A program made the position numbers and the translations under genes. Shown one piece after another: positions 20,150 through 32,902 of a stretch of 64,000 bases of DNA. Position 1 is the stretch's first letter, and every line of letters starts with the position of its first letter. The notes beneath the pieces were generated by a model. The model had not been told where the DNA came from, did no database searches, and was given only the letters and a program-made list of their open reading frames with translations. The stretch lies in assembly GCF_958298935.1 (NCBI RefSeq), contig NC_084928.1, positions 21,979,501 through 22,043,500 of the forward strand. The letters run 5' to 3'. The stretch is from Phragmites australis. Its lineage: Eukaryota; Streptophyta; Magnoliopsida; Poales; Poaceae.

Positions 20150-20862
20150 CAAAGTTGATCAATATTCTAAGAATTTTGAAGGACTTGACCATCCTCCATA
20201 GCTAACCTATATGACCCTGGTCGGTTAGATTCGACCACCCTATAGGGATATTCCCACTTCGGACATAGTTTGTTGTTGTTTTTCTAGCTTTGTACAAGTC
20301 GTAGAACTAGATCCCCGAGTTTAAAAGATCTTTTGTGGATGTTCTGGTCGTGGTAGCACCGGAGAGCTTGTTAGTATCAACTGATCTTATCAACACTCGT
20401 GTCCTTTTTTCTTCGAGAACATTGAGATCATCCTATCTTCACAGGACTTCATCCTTGTTGGTGTATAGTTTGACTCGAGGTGATTTGATTTTTAGTTCAC
20501 AAGGTAGTATTGTTTTGGCCCCATAGACTAGGAACAAAGGAGTTTACCCGTCGCCCTGCTGGACGTCGTTCGAAGTGCCCATAGTACGTTTGGCAACTTG
20601 AAAGCATAGGCATTAGCGGTTAAGACACGGGTTTTGATTCCTTGAAGTACTAGATCGTTTGCCCACTCGACCTATCCATTACTTTGTGGATGTGTCATGG
20701 ACGCAAAGCAGACGGTAGTGCCTAATTCCTCGTAGTAATCGATGAACGTCACACTAGAGAACTGAGTGTCATTGTCAGTCATGATCCTTCTCGGGACGTT
20801 GAATCTTTTCATGACACTTTTCATGATGAACTTCTTGGCGGCCGACGATGTGATTTTTCGAA
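20150..20862 (-). pseudogene. Tat gypsy integrase, C-terminal part
   Basis: Immediately inside the solo LTR the integrase core resumes: VRKITSSAAKKFI, MKRFNVPRRIMTDNDTQFS (catalytic Asp), TVCFASMTHPQSNG. Downstream are TILPCELKIKSPRVKLYT and a C-terminal KWEYPYRVVESNRPGSYRL segment ending near 20140. Stops and frameshifts interrupt it. Its first part is at 25743-26100. Confidence 0.8.
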
Positions 20863-20867
20863 CTAGT

Positions 20868-23800
20868 TGTAGGAATCGGTGATGTCCTAAGAGGGGAGTG
20901 AAATAGGACACTTATAAACTAATGGCTCCAAAAACTTAACAACATAAACATATCTCAATTTCTATCTAAATATGCTCTAGATTTATCTAGTGTGTCTACT
21001 CTACCACTCAAGAGAATTACAACCTACTCTAGCAAAGGTAAATTGCAAGTATGTAAGTGTGAAAACATAAACAAGGTAGAGAGACTCGTGGTATCGGTGG
21101 CACACAAGCCACCTCTAGTCCACATTGGAACTCCACAAAGGATATGCTCCTGATCTTCAAGTCTCTTCCACTCATAGCTCTTGAGCTACCAAGTCACCAA
21201 GATAAGGCCTCAAGCACAATCAGCCACCAAGGCGAGGTCTCATCACTAACCTCTCTTTTGGTCACGTGTACGTTGTCTTCACTTCAGAGCTTTAGTCACA
21301 AAGACAAGGGCCTTCGTGTCCCCGCACAATCTTCTTGTCACTGCTTCACACCAAGTCGGAGGGTTAACAAGTTACCGGTGAGTCACCAAGACTCCAAGGC
21401 ATCGGCTTACCTCTCGGTACATAGTTAGATCACTCCTTGATCTACTCTCTAGGTTGCAGCACCTAGAAACACTTCTCTCTAGGCCTATAATCACTAATCA
21501 CTCTCTAATGGTGTGCTTAATTGCCTTGGATGAACACTTTTAGCACTTGATAGCTTATATGTCTTCTCAAGTGTGTATGAGCTTCCTCTGAACTCCAGCA
21601 GCTTTAAATGACTGAGTGGAGGGGTATTTATATCCTCAACCCCACGGATTAACTATTGCTCCAATGACTCAACTTTACTGTGAACATCAGATGATCCGGT
21701 GACAAGAGAGTGCAATCATCGGACCATTTGGTGTGTACATCGGATGATACTAGCCGTTGGAACTCCACTCAAACTTCTTTTGAACATCAGATTATCTCGT
21801 GTATCCTTCACTTCTATCACCGGACTATCCGGTGTGTTGACCTTAGCCTGACCTAGCCATCTTCTTCACTCTTCAACTATTTGGTGTGTAGAACTTTTGA
21901 TCATCGGACATTCCATTGTATTGATTTGTATCTCTTTGCAAACTCTCTGAAAAATACTCCGGTATACACTGTTTTCAGATCCGTCCAACTTACATCAAAC
22001 TTAATCGATAATTAAGTCAATTAAAATAGAAGTAATTCCGATAGTCCCAATAAGCTCAACAAAGCCCAAGACCACAACATATACCGTTTATAACATAGTT
22101 TCATCACAAGATATGAATAGAGTACATAAGTTTTTACTTTTATTACAGACCTTGCTCCATGTTCCAGTTTCTACTTAGATCAGAGGTTTCATAATGCAAC
22201 AGAAAGATATTAATAAAAGAAAAGACCAGTGGCACCATTGCCCATGAGGCACCACAGAGACTAACTCAGACATTTGATCTCTACTCCTGGCCATCTCCAG
22301 CACCAGCGGGATAAAAGTAATCATAAACTAGTTCTTCATTACCTGCATCAACTTAAGGGCAGCACCCTGAGTACGAAGGTACTCGCAAGACTTACACAAT
22401 ATGGGTATATACTATCCCAACTACAAGGATAATGCATTGAGTTGAGTAGCAAGGAAATGGCCACAAAGTTAACTTGACTCAGCGGAGAAGCAATTGAACC
22501 AATATACTGGTATGAACACATAGCATTGACTGATAATAAACATAATACTCAAAATAGTAAAATTGCTTAACTCGAATAAGTACTAGCACATGCTTCTCCC
22601 AGAAGCCCACATACTTTCCATTTCCCAAACTGAACGAAAATCTAAGATGTTGCCCAATGGACATAAGCATGCTCATAACCGAGGGCGCGACAATCCAAAT
22701 TGTTCATACACCCTGCAGGGGGTACATCTTTATCCATACGACTCGGTTCCATCCTCTTGGCTCCCAAGACAACCTTTCTCATACCCAGAACTACCCACAT
22801 GCACTTGTCCCTATGGCACTGAGGTTACTGCGAGCGTGTCCTGGACACCTCTAGCTCCCCGCCACCTTGCATCTCCTTGTACTTTTTCTATGCGTCATAG
22901 GAACACAAGGCAAGCGTCATCACGACATACGATAATCAGGTTATTTTACCATTATATCGACATGTGGAAGTACGGAAAGTACTTAAGCCAAATCACACCA
23001 TAGATGGTGCTTAAACAATGCAAGTGGTCTATGACACCTAGGTGTCCTCTCCTGAACTGCCCCTAGCACCTGCTCACATCTCGTCTCAATTTTTCCAACT
23101 CATCAACCCAATATCATTTCTTTGTAACTATAGTTGAAAAATTCCTACATCACACGAACGATGTTGACATCCACGCTCAACTTTTGCCGATGACCTATGC
23201 AAGGCTAAGCAATTACCACATCACTTTTAAGTTGGACCATATCATGAAAATACCTAGGTTACAAGGATCGGGATTAACAACTTCATCAAGACAGGTACGA
23301 TGCAACAAATAGGTTCTACCCAATTCCCGACATCAACTCTTTATCACATGCATCTACGACATATAGCAAATTCTAACAAGTTGACCAACTATTCAATAAA
23401 ACATAGGAGAGATATGATAGATGCTTGCCTGGTGCTGCCTGTTGTTCACTCACAAATTCAACTAGTCCGCCTTCATGTTCAAACTCGTGACTCTCCGAAA
23501 CATCATTTGCTAAATAAATAATATGCGTTGCAATGAGTATGATGACATGCAATGAAGGATGCTGCACAGTGCATGATCAAAGTGGAGATGCAATACATCA
23601 TGTCATGAGTTTAAAACCTTAAAGATTTCCCTGAATCTGGATTATTGTTAACCATTTAACAATGTATGGATTAATTAAGCTTAGCTCAAAGCTTATACCT
23701 AAATAGAAAATTAATTTATACTTAACATGAGTGTAAATATTTTTATTGAACAAGACATAATATATTAGATTATCAAAATTTGACCCTCCAATTTTGGTGT

Positions 23801-25737
23801 TACCATTACTTAATTATGAATTAATAAATCTTAAACCTATTTTATTAACTAAAGCTATCACAGTACAAATTTCATAACTACTAGTATTTTTAACTTGTAG
23901 AATATGATAAAACAAAGCTAACAAAATTTTTTTGATCATTTTTAGAGCTATAATAAATTTTCTATGTTTTTCACAAGTTTTCAGCCGAATTTACACTGTA
24001 AAAATAATTCTATTTTGCTTTTTCCGATTTAACTGAATATAAAAAGGCCAAAAACCCTTTTGTACCAGGAGCTTTCTAGCCTGAGTCATGAAAGTGGGTT
24101 CAAGCTGCTTGACTAGGATCAAAACGACGGGAGGCCAAGCAGGCACAATGCCAGCGGCACTACCTGGCATCACCGGCGGCGAACGACGCGAAATCGACCA
24201 GGCAAGGACACATACAGCTTCTACATGTGCTAATGATTTGGCTATCGACCAACAGGCCCTGCTGTGGCTCAACCGGCGACGTGCGCGGGGAGGCGGCGAT
24301 AACTCGGCCACCGTGGACTACCGCGCTGGCGACGGGCTGAAACAAAAAAGAGGGGGGGTGCAGGGAAGCTCATTGTGGTTTTGGATTGAATGAAGAGGTT
24401 GTGGTTTGGTGAGTCGATGGTGAGCGGCGGAAGGAACCACCAGAGAAAAGGAAGACGACGCAGGCATGCAAAATCTGGCCGGGAAAGATGGGGAATCCAG
24501 CGAGGGACGCTCGGGGGAAGGGCACACAACGTCATTCTAGGCTCTTCTTGGCTCAGGCTAACAGAACTTATTGGCAGCACGTGCGGCTCTAAGCTCTACT
24601 CTCTATGCTTGTGCTTGGCTATGTCTACTCTGACGAGTGAGAGACAGAGCAGAGAGAGAGAGGAGTGAGGGAGAGGGTGAGAGAGCGACCGAGGGGGATG
24701 TGATAACGGCACCAACCGACATCCCTGGAAGTCACTTGGTTGCGTGACTCGATAGCCTGGCTGATTGCCGGCCCCCAAAGTCCACAATGGCGGCGACAGA
24801 GAGGGAGAGAAAATGACGGTGGCCTGTGAACAGTAACCAGTAGAAAGAAAAAATATCCCCTCCACTTCTCTAATCCAAAAACATATCTTACCATGTTCCA
24901 AAATTTGTGGGACAAATTTTATATGAAAATATAATTCATGTGCAACCCATTTTAACTTGTTTAACCCAAAAACCCTAAGCCAATTTCAAATTAAAATTCT
25001 TCAAAGTGGCAACATTTTATAACTTGTTGTAATTTTTATGCCCTCAAAACAATTCCTAAAAATTTGGGAAAATCACTAATATTCATTAAATGTCATGGTC
25101 TAATTTAAAAAATTATCTTCAACCCTATGTTGTATGGTTATTTTGTGAGTTGCTTCACAAAGCATCAGTTAATATTGACTTTAACAATTTGTGTTTAATT
25201 TAAATTACACAAAACATGATGCTAATGATGCTTATTAATGCTTAATGATAGTTTTAAGGATTTTGGGCTGTCACAACTATCATCTAATCACCAGACCTTC
25301 TGGTGTATTGATCTTTAGTCTTTGACAAATGCAGTCTTCTCTGGAACAAATGCTGCGGTGTGTAAAGCACACAGATCACCGGACTATCCGGTGAAGTCAT
25401 TTATTTCCTCATCTGAGTGAAAACACACTGGTGTGTGTAATCTCCTGAGCACCGGACCTTCCAGTGGGTACAATCTGATTTCAAATCAGTTTTTAATCTT
25501 TCTTGAAAATGCTCTGGTGAGTGCAAACTCCTCTACATCAGACTATCCGGTGAGAATAATTTATGTGGGACTTCTACAATTCAATCAAACTTTGGTACAA
25601 CTGCAGTGGCTTCTTCATATATTGCATCCATGAGACCTATTAACATATATTCTTGACAAACATATTAGTCACAATGACTATGCTGTCATTAATCACCAAA
25701 ATTATAATTATGGCCTAATTGGATCATTTTTGCTCCA
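20868..25737 (-). mobile_element. Copia-type solo LTR inside the integrase gene
   Basis: On the minus strand it reads TGGAGCAAAAATGATCC (25737) to GATTCCTACA (20868), canonical TG...CA ends. It is flanked by the 5-bp duplication CTAGT on the plus strand (20863-20867 and 25738-25742). Removing it restores the integrase codons around ...AEL/VRK. No internal region is present, so it is a solo LTR left by LTR-LTR recombination. It contains Sirevirus-type palindromes CACCGGACTATCCGGTG at 21818-21834 and 25377-25393. About 3.2 kb of it is a later gypsy LTR insertion. Confidence 0.9.
22076..25275 (-). repeat. Nested gypsy LTR (RIRE3-like), reverse, bounds approximate
   Basis: It starts on the minus strand TGTGACAGCCCAAAATCC (about 25275). 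It holds the EFVSEQQAAPGKHLSY-type segment near 23420-23500 seen in many long grass gypsy LTRs, and the GAGTACGAAGGTACTCG segment at about 22368-22388. It interrupts the solo LTR, whose sequence resumes on both sides. Its inner AT-rich part (24930-25160) is homologous to 54660-54930, and its layout to 32903-35990. No internal region is attached, so it is probably a solo LTR. Open frames in its GC-rich part (24080-24560) are not genes. Confidence 0.7.
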
Positions 25738-25742
25738 CTAGT

Positions 25743-28700
25743 TCAGCTTAAATCCACTTGGTGAAGGTATCAATTGTGAAAAATAGGAACTTAAAGCCCC
25801 CGGACGCTACCAGGAATGACCCTAGAATGTCCAGCCCCCAAGTCACGAATGGCCATGACAAGAAGATCGTTTGTAGGGCTTGAGTGAGTTGATCTACTCG
25901 TCTGTTATGAGATTGACAGCTCGTTCACTTTTTTACTAACTCGCTCGCATCATGGAGAGTCGTAGGCCAATAGAAACCTTGTCTAAATGTCTTTCCGACT
26001 AGGGTTCGAAAGGAAGCGTGAGCTCCACACACCCCTTCATTTATTGCTTCAAGTAGTTCTCTACCCTACTTCTGAGAGATACATTTCATGAGTACTCCAT
26101 GAGCACCTCTTTGATAAAGAACATCGTCCACCAAGGTATATATCTTGGATAGATGGGAAATTTGCTCGATTGGTGCATCGTCCTCAGGCACAACTCAATC
26201 TTGAAGGTACATGTAGATTGGGTCCAAACACGAAACTTCGCTTTTGAACTGATCCATTAGTGCACCCATGACTCCTTTTGGGGCGTCGATGCCTGTCAAT
26301 CCCCCAATCTGGTTATAGGTCTCATAGGCCACCATCATTCGACTCTGTCCTCTGATGATTTCATAGATAGTTTGATGAGTTTCTGTGTGAAAATCTTAGG
26401 TTGTCCTAGAGATCGTGAGGATGCTAGGTGGGCAAGACTCTGGATGAGGCAATTGTACTTCCTTGGGATATACTAGACATAGAGTTCGACAATTTTCTTT
26501 CCCAGCTTCCTCACCTCCGCAAGGTAGGACATCATGGTCTTATTCAAGGTTTGATACTCCTTACTAACTTGCTTCATCAGCAACTATGAATCTCCTTTCA
26601 CAAGTAGGCGACGAATGCCAAGAGCAGAAGCTACTCGGAGTCTAGCAAGCAAACCCTATTATTCGGCTACGTTATTTGTGGCCAAAAAACCAATCTACAT
26701 AATATATTGCAGGCTTTCTCCTGCTGGAGAGATCAGTATAATAGCAGCCCTAGTGTCTTGAAGCATGAGTGATCTGTCGAAGAATAGGGTTCATACATTT
26801 GATAAGTTGCAACGGTCATCCTATGGTTGATCTTGTTCCGTCCATTCGACAATGAAGTTGGCAAGTGGTTGCGACTTGATTCATGTTCGAGGCACGAAAC
26901 ATATGCCCAATTCTTTGAGTTCAACTGACAACTTGGCGATTCAATCGATCGGATCTCTGTTGTGCAGGATGTCGCCCAGTGGGAATATTCTTGGTATGGT
27001 AATCTTGTGAAACGTGAAACTGGAAGTAATGTTGTAACTTACGAGAGGCCATCAGAACAGCATATAGTAGCTTCTGCACCCGTGGATAGCATTCTTTAGG
27101 TCCGTGGAGCACTTCACTGATGTAGTACACTAATCACTGGCTTTTCTCTTATTTGTCTTGTGCTTCTCTTTCCACCACCAATACCCCACTTACAGTGCAT
27201 GGTCTGACCATGATGTATAAGACCAAATCTTCATTAGGATTGGGAGCGATTAGCACAGAGAGGAAAAAAGATACCTCTTCAAATTGTTGAATGCCTCATC
27301 TGCTTCCTTTGACCATTCAAACATGTCATGTTGTCTTAGTAACTTGAAGAAAGGAAGTCCTCAATCTCCGAGCTAAAAAAAATAGCTGAGGGCTACCATG
27401 CATCCGGTTAGTCTCTAAACTTCTCGCACTGACTTGAGAGGTTGAATCTCTTCAATAGGTTTGATCTTCTCGGGATTGACTTTTATTCCTGAGTAGGACA
27501 TAGGGTAACCGAGCAATTTCCCGTGTTAACTCCAAATGCTCACTTCTCCAGGTTTAGTATGACTCGATTCTTGCGTAGGTTGTTGAACATTTCTTGTAGG
27601 TCAGAGATGAGATCTTCCTTCTTTTTGGTTTTGACGATGAGATCATTAATGCAGGCCTCGACATTCCAACCAATCTGATCATAGAGTGTTATCTGCATTA
27701 CTTGTTGGTATGTGGCACTGGCATTCTTCAATTCGAAGGGCATTTTAACATAGAAATAGACTCCAAACGGAGTAATAAAGGAGGTCTTCTCCTCATTTTC
27801 TAGATGCATGCTAATCTGGTAATACCAGAAGTTGGCATCAAGAAGGCTTAGATAGTCACAGACAGAGATGGAATCAACTATTTGATCTATTCGTGGTTGA
27901 GGAAAGCATTCTTAGGCAAGCTTTGTTGAGATTAGTGAAGTGGACATATATTCATCATTGGTCGTTTGACTTTCTAACAATGACGGGGTTTGTGAACCAC
28001 TCGAGGAGACCCAACTCCCGAATAAAACCTGCTTGGGTGAGCCTTTCAATTTTCTCTTTAATGGCTTCTTTCCGATCGGATGCGAACCGTCGAAGTTTCT
28101 GCTTGACCGGCTTTGCGTTTAGGCTGGATAGATAGTTTGTACTTGATCATCTCCTTGGGGATCCCGAACATGTCTGATAGTTTCCAGATGAACACATCGG
28201 CGTTTGCCCGGATGAAGGTGATGTGCATGAGTTCCTATTTGGGATCTAGGTTGGAGCTGATTCGAACAATCTTGGATGGCTCTGTTGGGTCCAGAGGAAC
28301 TGCTTTGACTTTGTCGTGGGACTTCATGACAGCCTCAGGCCTCAATTTGTATTGTCTCCTTATCAGGTTGATGCTACGTGGCCATGTCCAGACTCCATTT
28401 ATCACAGCATAGGCCTGCTTTCGTGCAGCCACGAACGGTAATGACTCCCTCGGGTCCCAGGATCTTCAAGTATTGATAAGCGTAATGTGTGGCTAACATG
28501 AATTTTGCGAGAGTAGGTCCTCCCAAGATGGCATTGTATGCCATCTCGAAATCAACCACGTCAAACAAAAATTTTATTTACGAAAGTTGTCAGTCTTCCC
28601 AAAGGTAACGGGGAGCGATATCTGGCTGATGTGAGTGGCCAAAGATCTGGGTACTATACTGTGGAAGGTTTGAGTAACTGGCTTTATAGCAGACTAGGAG

Positions 28701-30960
28701 GTATGCATCCCTTTGAGTGCATTAGCAAATAGGATGTTCAAGAATCCCCCTCCATCGATAAGAACTTAGGTAACCCTACAGTTATTTATCATAGGCTCAT
28801 CCACTATCGAGAAGTGGCCTGACCATACGAAGTTACAAGGGAAATCTTCTTGGCTGAAGGAGATTTCAATGTTTGACCACTTTACAGCCTGATGACCCTT
28901 GGGGATGGTAGCTAAGACTTCTCAGGCCATCATCTTGTAGTGCCTTTTGGTCTTGGAGGATGCAGAGCCACCGAACATGTGGTCGATCGTCCTCTCGTTT
29001 AGCTAAAAAGACATCGGATTTGTGTCGTCCTCACTACCACTGGAGCTGGAATCCCTAATTTGGGTCGTGACTTGGGTCTTCTTTCATTTGGCTACTTTTT
29101 TGACCTTTGCTCTGATCATTTTCTTCCAGAGGTGGTACTCATGAGGTTGTAGTTGTCAGTTTGGTGGAGGTCACACCAGAGCTTACCGTCACATTCGTTT
29201 AAGCCTGGTATAGAGCTCTTGCCCTGGAGGAGCCGGGTCTCTTTTTAGGATGGTTGTCAAGAAAATCTGCAAAAACTTCCTTAGAACTATTTTTCTTGCC
29301 CTTACCTCCCTTACTGTTCTTCTTGCACTTGGCCTTTGCCTTGTCGCCCTCATGTCCAGGTTGAGGGACTTGATGCCTTGAGTCTTCTCCTTAATGAAGA
29401 GAAGTGCATATTCAGCCTTAGCAGAGTCATCAACAATCTTCATGAGTTCCTTGACCGTCTCAGACTCTTGAATAGTGATATCTTCAACGCATCTCTAGCT
29501 CCTGGCCCCTCAAGTGAATGCTTGGATGATGTCATAGTCATTGACTTTAGGGATGTTGATATGGATATTGCTAAAGCGACGTAAAACTCATGCTCGCAAT
29601 GGTACAGATCATTTCTGATGCCAGGGCTAACATATGTACCCTAGAAGTTGGCTTGGAATACATCGCACAGCTAATTCCACGTGTAGATTGTTCCCAGTGA
29701 TAGGTTGGTCAACCATATCCTAGTTGCCTCTTCAAGGGCGGTAGGGAGATAATTCACCATTACCTTCTTCTCCCCACCAGCCGCTTGGATGATCATGGCA
29801 TAGATATGGAGAAACTAAATGGGGTTTGTGCTTTCATTGTATTTATCGATCGTCTAGGGGTGGAACCTTACCGACTAGCTTACATTTCGCAGGTTAGGAA
29901 ACAAGACCAGGCATTCGTTGATGGCTCCCTGCTTGGTTCCAATAGCCTCAGGAGTATTTCCCACGGAGATCACAGATCAATCTTGATTTGATCAATGCTA
30001 GGACGTTCCCCAATTAGATTGATGAGGGGTAGATGAAGCCTCTTCAGAAACCATCGGATGTCTTCGCCGGTTGTCGATGACCTCGTGTAAGTCACTGATC
30101 GGATGACCTTTGACTGCAAGGTTCAGCTGCAGTTGTTTGCCCGATTGTCATCCCGAGAAGCTCTGTTTCGAGGGTTACGTCTCTCTGAGTCCAATGCGTC
30201 TCACAACAAGGGATCGTTTGGTATGCCCCAAGTAGCACTATTTTTGGCCAGGGCCAGATGAGAGTTCTCGGCCTGGATGATGACCTCCTTTGTCAAGTCG
30301 ATCGCCAAGTTCATCCAATCATTACCGGCTAGGGTAGCCAGATATGTGGTCAGAGGGCGCATGAGGGCTTCTTCTAGAAGAAGGATCCTCTTAGCGGTTG
30401 CGGGTTTAAAATGATCAGCCCACTATTGGTAGTCGGGAGACAGTAAGATCGGGGCTCCATTAAGGACAAAGGCAGGTTCGCTCATCTGGAGCCGACCATT
30501 GCCCACACCCAAAGCTGAGGGACCCTGCCTGTCTGTAGGATCGTTGTCATGATTACCCAGATTGTCACCCCTGTCTCTATTGGTGAAAACTTCTTGAATG
30601 TGACCTCTGCTAGAATAAGTATCCAGATCCATCATGGATGTTTCATCAGATTGCTCTAGGTTGGTGTCTTAACAATCCATGTTGTCAAAAGCTACAGGGA
30701 TTGATCCCGACTTGCTGTGAATTGGACATTCACATTGTCTTGGCAGCCGAGTACTTTGAACTCAATATCGTAATATTTGGTGCATTGATCCATAAATTGA
30801 CTTACCTCGTTGCTTGAATAATCACCGGAAAGTTTGTCATCAAAATTCACTCGATCGATCACTAGCTCGCTAGGAAGAGGGGTAAAGTTGTCGTCAAACC
30901 CCTCATTCGAAAAACTGGTTACTGGTGAAGGCTTGGGTGACGCCGATGGCATGTTCTATG
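25743..30960 (-). pseudogene. Tat gypsy gag-pol (gag, PR, RT, RNase H, aRNase H, IN start)
   Basis: Domains in minus-strand order are as follows. Gag-like sequence runs from about 30960 to 28700. The protease region has DFEMAYNAILGGPTLAKFM (about 28560). RT (28140-27300) has FIRELGLLEWFTNPVI, TPFGVYFYVKMPFELKNA and INDLIVKT in place of the usual YVDD. RNase H ends with YYISEVLHGPKECYPRVQKLL (27130). A second RNase H (about 26780-26520) reads FFDRSLMLQ, SPAGESLQY and VASALGIRRLLVKGDS. The start of integrase, FTIDTFTKWI, precedes the solo LTR. Multiple stops and the altered RT catalytic motif show it is dead. The order and the second RNase H identify the Tat lineage. Confidence 0.82.
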
Positions 30961-30990
30961 TAAATTCTTCAATGCCTATTGTCATGATCC

Positions 30991-31005
30991 CCACAGATGA
31001 TGCCA
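30991..31005 (-). other. Gypsy primer-binding site
   Basis: Just inside the 5' LTR the minus strand reads TGGCATCATCTGTGGGG. This is close to the TGGCGCCGTCTGTGGGG primer site common in plant gypsy elements of this lineage. It sets the LTR/internal boundary at about 31010. Confidence 0.7.
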
Positions 31006-31010
31006 GCTAT

Positions 31011-31523
31011 TGATGATTTGTGAACCACTGATTTAACAAACTTGTTGAAGAAATAGGGGGATACTTTGAGTAGACAAATCACAGGAGAACACATAGGGGA
31101 TTTTATACAGATTCAAGACTTGTTGAGAATAATAACCCTGCGTCATGTTTATCTTGTATTTATCTGAGCCTATTACAAGGGGGTATGTGCTAGCCTATAT
31201 GGATCTAAAGCTAGTCATTGACTTCCTTGCTCCACTTCGGGTGTCTTCTAGGTTGTCTAAAGGTTTCAACGACATCTTTAACTTCTATTGGCTTGTCCTC
31301 CGTAGAAAGCCTCCCTGGCTCCGTATATATATGCGGGTGTCATGCGTCCTCCTGGGTCCTTCCTATTTTTAGAGATAAACCTTCCTAGATATAGGATGCC
31401 TTGGGTACCTATGGGTAATTTTCTTTCATCCAAGGATCCCTTCCTTGAGATAGAGATATGCCCCGAGAATTGCAGGAAACCCTGGGATGCCTGAATATGG
31501 TAACTATCATTTACTCATCGTCA
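31011..31523 (-). repeat. 5' LTR of the Tat gypsy element
   Basis: The 513-bp LTR reads TGACGATGAGTAAATG (31523) to CAAATCATCA (31011) on the minus strand and is the partner of 17814-18316. Confidence 0.85.
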
Positions 31524-32246
31524 TTTTACTCCACAAATACATCCCAATAAAGTCATAATTTCAAGTATGTGTCAAAGTTTGGCGTTATACCCTTCTTCAC
31601 AAATTAGCCATTTAGTTTGGTCTTCCAATTCTTAAACGAGATGCCCATGACCGATATCACAGCTTTCTTCATAAGCGGTTCAGACCCTTCCGAGAACTAG
31701 AATGTTTTTTCAGCTCATCCCACATGGCATTCTTGAGATCCTCGGGGACAATGGTTAGGTCTTCTTGAACACCAGTCCATCTCTTATAGCAAATAGGCAC
31801 TCAACCACTACCGATATACCCATAGCATGTTTTGTATGGTGCTGATGTTCCCCTACAATAGGCATCTCGTTGGGCAAGAGCTCTGTGATAACATATCAGT
31901 CCTTAGGCCTCTTGTTTGGACCTCAGTCAGCACGCCTCAATTCATTGGTCAGACCATCCAAATGATTAGGAATCTTAACATAAGGGAAACAAAAGATATT
32001 GAAAAGTGAAGTTTTCATCAATGTGTCTATCTATTAATGAATTACCTTGCCGATGTCAGTGGCACCTGGTTGGTTCATTTTGAGGTAGCTGCTCAGGCTA
32101 CCACTCTGGCTATCACTCTGGTTAGATGTGCCATCTCCATCCAGCACTGATTCCAAGTCAGAGGTGGTGCCTTCTAGATGTTGCCATGTCCACGAGCAAT
32201 AAGCAGTTGGAGGTGTCATCCCTAGCAATTTCAAATCTAATTTCAT
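31524..32246 (-). pseudogene. Older CACTA: N-terminal half of a TnpA-like gene
   Basis: On the minus strand 32246-31590 decays from a serine/aspartate-rich start (SDLESVLDGDGTSNQSDSQS) into a Transposase_24-like core ending MGISFKNWKTKLNGYFVKKG followed by TPNF. That block is directly followed, in relatives, by the KSEDVIGxSKxN...LGxGGY region, which here is found at 17813 on the other side of the Tat gypsy element. The gypsy insertion therefore split one gene. Confidence 0.68.
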
Positions 32247-32902
32247 TAGCCAACATCATCATTTGCTAATATGTGGCCTTATATCATCAACCAATATCAA
32301 ATCTAATTTCAAATGTAAAAACATAAAGACGAAGATGTCAAACCATGCATCAGAATGTGGAGACAACTATAGGCGGCTACATACTCGACTAGGACAAAAA
32401 TACGTGTAAGGTGCATGTGTAATAGCCATCCCAGTCGAGCTGTGTAGCCATCTATATGGAAGAATAGATCTTCCTCTTTCATCATTTGCATGTTCGAAGA
32501 ATTGCAACTTAAGATACAACAAGAATGCAAGATACAAAAAAGGAATGCCTCGGGTTTTGTGACCCAAGTTTTGGGATGACACTTGGGGTAATAATGTGTA
32601 AGTATTTTGTACTACCTAAACATAACTACCTCTAAATATCATATTGAAACATCTTCGGACAGCAACTATCATCACTGGCACATGAACATGAACTTCTCTA
32701 GCAATTGGCATGAGAATTTGGATAGCAACACATTACCAATGAAAGACATTTGCTCTCCATATATTGTATACAGAAGTATCAACCGAATGCAATGGCACTC
32801 AGTAGCTCCATGCAATATCTGTAATAGCAAATGCCATCTAGCTATCCAACATCATCATTTGCCAATATGTGGTCTCATATCATCAGCCAATGTGAAAAGA
32901 GG
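32247..32902. other. Non-coding part of the older CACTA, with a dispersed repeat
   Basis: No protein is recognised. A 50-bp segment beginning CCAACATCATCATTTGC at about 32250 recurs near 32846, with about 85-90% identity. The sequence stops at the start of a gypsy LTR. Confidence 0.5.

Larger units (their letters stand above)
17814..31523 (-). mobile_element. Ty3-gypsy element, Tat lineage, with nested solo LTR
   Basis: Two direct-repeat LTRs (31011-31523 and 17814-18316) enclose, on the minus strand, a primer site, gag, protease, RT, RNase H, a second RNase H and integrase. They also enclose an opposite-strand ORF. A second, extra RNase H domain and ORFs between integrase and the 3' LTR are traits of the Tat lineage (Ogre, Retand, Grande, RIRE2). 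Without the inserted solo LTR the element is about 8.8 kb. I see no matching 5-bp target duplication; the flanks are the two halves of a TnpA-like gene. All pol domains contain stops. Confidence 0.82.

Noticed and set aside
23991..24915. Frames of about 100 codons on both strands
   Set aside because: They lie in the GC-rich part of a nested gypsy LTR and overlap each other; no domain seen.
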